Assembly: GCA_017508305.1 (NCBI GenBank)
Contig: JAFVZF010000070.1
Span: 1 to 33,864 of the forward strand
Source: Paludibacteraceae bacterium
Lineage (GTDB): Bacteria > Bacteroidota > Bacteroidia > Bacteroidales > Paludibacteraceae
Direction: 5' to 3'
Length of the DNA stretch: 33,864 bases
Of this stretch, positions 32,276-33,864 are shown in pieces. The notes under the pieces are model-generated. The model ran no database searches and had not been told where the DNA came from. It saw only the letters and a program-made list of their open reading frames with translations. Within the stretch, counting starts at the first letter, position 1; every line of letters starts with the position of its first letter. Both the position numbers and the translations under genes were made by a program.

Positions 32276-32335
32276 AAAACACCTACCCAACCAACGCATT
32301 TGCATTTGGTAGTGAAATTATATGTTTGGTGTTTT
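32276..32335 (-). promoter_or_regulatory. Upstream leader hairpin with a second AATGCGTT copy
   Basis: AAAACACC (by complement of 32328-32335) pairs with GGTGTTTT (32276-32283). Inside is a second ATGCGTTGGTT, similar to ATGCGTTAGTT of the terminator's 5' arm, so the terminator's 3' arm could pair with either copy. Confidence 0.5.
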
Positions 32336-32340
32336 ATCAT

Positions 32341-32436
32341 CTATATACGGTGATTTGGATATTCGGTGATGCGGTGATGCGGTGATATGATTTCTCATTT
32401 CTCCTTTATCCGCTATCCGCTCTGATTTAATCTCGG
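32341..32436. repeat. Period-8 array and pyrimidine tract in the carB leader
   Basis: GGTGATTT, GGTGATGC, GGTGATGC, GGTGATAT octads (about 32350-32390), then CTCATTT/CTCCTTT words. If the -7 box at 32437 is used, all of this is transcribed. The 32198-32556 gap has no gene. Confidence 0.65.
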
Positions 32437-32444
32437 CAAAGGTA
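32437..32444 (-). promoter_or_regulatory. -7 promoter box for carB
   Basis: TACCTTTG on the minus strand, the same box as at 14847-14854. It gives a leader of roughly 230 bases. A clear -33 TTTG is not seen. Confidence 0.6.
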
Positions 32445-32514
32445 CGGTTTATTGGTGGATAAAAAAAATGAAATGAGGCTTTTTTTATTAACAAAATGTT
32501 TTTTTTAATTGATA

Positions 32515-32556
32515 AATCGACTAATTGACGAATCGGTGAATCGAAACTTCGCTTTT
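32515..32556. repeat. Period-8 array after rarA
   Basis: AATCGACT, AATTGACG, AATCGGTG, AATCGAAA; on the minus strand the last part reads AAAGC-GAA-GTTTCGAT, a possible decayed P3 hairpin. Confidence 0.5.
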
Positions 32557-33816
32557 TTATTTCTTCCAATATTTGCGCATACGTTCGCTTAGTTTGCGTT
32601 CGGCATCGTTGTCCTGCGGCTGCCAAAAAGCCGTATTTTTTAAGGCATCAGGCATGTATTGTTGAGGCGTAAAATGTTCGGGATAATCGTGCGGATATTG
32701 ATAGGTATTGCCATACCCCAACTCTGCCATTAGCCGTGTGGGGGCATTACGCAAATGCAACGGAACAGGCAAATTGCCGGTTTGTTTTACCTTTGCCAAC
32801 GCCTCGTCGATAGCCAAATACGCCGAATTGCTTTTGACACTGGTTGCCAAATATACAGTGGTTTCTGCCAATACTATACGGGCTTCGGGCATACCTATCT
32901 TATGCACCGACTCAAAACAAGCATTTGCCAACAGCAAGGCATTGGGATTGGCAAGTCCAATATCTTCGGCTGCCGAAATAATGAGTCGCCGAGCAATAAA
33001 TTTAGGATCTTCGCCTCCTTCTATCATGCGTGCCAACCAATAAATGGCAGCATTGGGATCGCTGCCTCTAATGGATTTGATAAAAGCCGATATAATATCG
33101 TAGTGCATCTCCCCTTGCTTGTCGTACACCACCCTGTTTTCTTGCAACTTAGCCTGCACCATTTCGTTGGTCAATTGGATAGTAGAGTCGGTTTCGGTAG
33201 CAATCAACACTTCTAAGGCATTGAGCAGTTTGCGCGCATCGCCTCCCGAATAAAGCAACAGGGCTTCTGTTTCTTTTACGATTACCTTTTTGGTTTTTAG
33301 GACCTCGTCTGTTGTCAACGCAACGTGTACAAGACGCAATAAATCGTCTTTTTCGAGTGGCTGCAACACATATACCCTGCAACGAGACAGCAAGGGAGTA
33401 ATCACCTCGAACGATGGATTTTCGGTAGTAGCACCAATGAGTACCAACGTGCCTTTTTCTACGGCAGAGAGCAATGAATCTTGTTGCGATTTGCTAAAAC
33501 GGTGTATTTCGTCGATAAACAAGATGGGTGGCTTTGGAGCAAAGAGCTTGTTTTTTTCTGCCTTTTCGATTACTTCTCGTACATCTTTTACCGACGAATG
33601 AACGGCACTGAGCGCATAAAAAGGACGCTCTGATTGATGAGCTATGATGCGTGCCAAGGTAGTTTTACCTACTCCGGGAGGTCCCCAAAGGATAAACGAC
33701 GCCACATTGCCCAAATCTATCATTTTTCGCAAAATAGCTCCGGGGCCAACCAAATGTTGCTGACCTATGTATTGTTCTAAGGTATTGGGACGTAAGCGTT
33801 CGGCAAGGGGTTGCAT
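32557..33816 (-). CDS. rarA: Replication-associated recombination protein A (RarA/MgsA AAA+ ATPase)
   Basis: Clamp-loader-like AAA+ ATPase of 419 residues acting at stalled forks. It begins QPLAERLRPNTLEQYIGQQHLVGPG. Walker A is GPPGVGKT (45-52), Walker B is ILFIDEIHR (98-106), sensor 1 is LIGATTENPSFEV, and the arginine-finger region is LLSRCRVYVLQPL. The C-terminal tetramerisation region includes YDIISAFIKSIRGSDPNAAIYWLARMIEGGEDP and the HLRNAPTRLMAELGYG motif. The length is typical (about 420-450). The ATG at 33816 sits at the edge of a 17 bp inverted repeat that carries a -7 box on each strand. Confidence 0.96.
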   Translation of the reverse strand: MQPLAERLRPNTLEQYIGQQHLVGPGAILRKMIDLGNVASFILWGPPGVGKTTLARIIAHQSERPFYALSAVHSSVKDVREVIEKAEKNKLFAPKPPILFIDEIHRFSKSQQDSLLSAVEKGTLVLIGATTENPSFEVITPLLSRCRVYVLQPLEKDDLLRLVHVALTTDEVLKTKKVIVKETEALLLYSGGDARKLLNALEVLIATETDSTIQLTNEMVQAKLQENRVVYDKQGEMHYDIISAFIKSIRGSDPNAAIYWLARMIEGGEDPKFIARRLIISAAEDIGLANPNALLLANACFESVHKIGMPEARIVLAETTVYLATSVKSNSAYLAIDEALAKVKQTGNLPVPLHLRNAPTRLMAELGYGNTYQYPHDYPEHFTPQQYMPDALKNTAFWQPQDNDAERKLSERMRKYWKK

Positions 33817-33853
33817 TTTTTTCTAATTTTGTTGGGACAAAATTAGAAAAAAA
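33816..33853. promoter_or_regulatory. Perfect inverted repeat with -7 boxes on both strands, upstream of rarA
   Basis: Arms 33816-33832 and 33837-33853 (T7-CTAATTTTGT and its complement) around loop TGGG. TAATTTTG reads on the plus strand at 33824-33831 and on the minus strand at 33838-33845, each matching TAnnTTTG. It could be a divergent promoter pair or an operator, or a terminator for a gene beyond the window. Confidence 0.55.
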
Positions 33854-33864
33854 AGTCAAAAGTC

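Noticed and set aside
32318..32626. 102-codon minus-strand open frame beginning inside the 3' end of rarA
   Set aside because: It runs through repeats and the carB promoter and leader, with no family resemblance.

Overview
The window looks like a chromosomal segment of a Bacteroidota bacterium, probably order Bacteroidales. Three things point there. The proteins are of Bacteroidales type: a 907-residue pyruvate phosphate dikinase, fused HisIE, and secreted beta-sandwich proteins with short C-terminal sorting-like tails. The upstream regions repeatedly carry the Bacteroidota -7 promoter box TAnnTTTG. Shine-Dalgarno sequences are not evident. No rRNA, tRNA, CRISPR array, transposase or phage gene was seen. 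Genus and species cannot be told from the sequence alone.

Layout. 1-361 is the 3' end of an outer-membrane barrel-like gene. 593-2659 (minus) holds cysK and a nucleoside phosphorylase. 2969-7632 (plus) is purU-hisH-hisA, a 393 bp repeat block, then hisF-hisIE-ftsE. ftsE collides 3'-to-3' with a small membrane protein gene (7554-8240, minus). 8322-13376 (minus) holds ppdK, yggS, a DUF721/DciA-like gene and recF, followed by a prohibitin-like gene. 14882-17034 (plus) is a lipoprotein esterase and an M24 peptidase. 17434-21679 (plus) is leuS and a Wzx-type flippase. Facing it on the minus strand is an HPr-kinase-like protein, an S24/S26 peptidase-like protein and a GT4 glycosyltransferase (21676-24323). 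24409-28767 (minus) is a cluster of three secreted modular proteins with carbohydrate-binding-like folds. 28967-33816 (minus) is carB, behind a leader that looks like a transcription attenuator, and rarA.

The most unusual content is in the gaps between genes. Five intergenic gaps hold about 13 copies of an 80-105 bp structured element, in both orientations. I read each as an outer helix (P1), a purine-rich asymmetric internal loop, an inner helix (P2) with a conserved G-A mismatch, and a small 3' hairpin (P3: CATGA, stem, GAA, stem, GAAT). The helix sequences differ between copies but stay complementary, which is covariation. One 80 bp copy (5277-5356) sits inside another copy whose uninterrupted counterpart is present at 1655-1759, so the family has moved. 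The left ends mostly follow GA and the right ends are GAAT(A). Around the elements, and in most other gaps, are degenerate arrays of period 8 (sometimes 7) with unit consensus CGNNT(A/C)AN. A further AT-rich hairpin and a hairpin with the core GAGCTTGTCGA recur as well. No mobilising enzyme is encoded here.

How the genes fit together: purU feeds one-carbon and purine balance next to the last four steps of the histidine pathway, whose by-product AICAR enters purine synthesis. recF, the DciA-like protein and rarA belong to replication and repair. The flippase, GT4, kinase and peptidase probably belong to surface glycan assembly. The secreted trio is probably surface or extracellular glycan binding.
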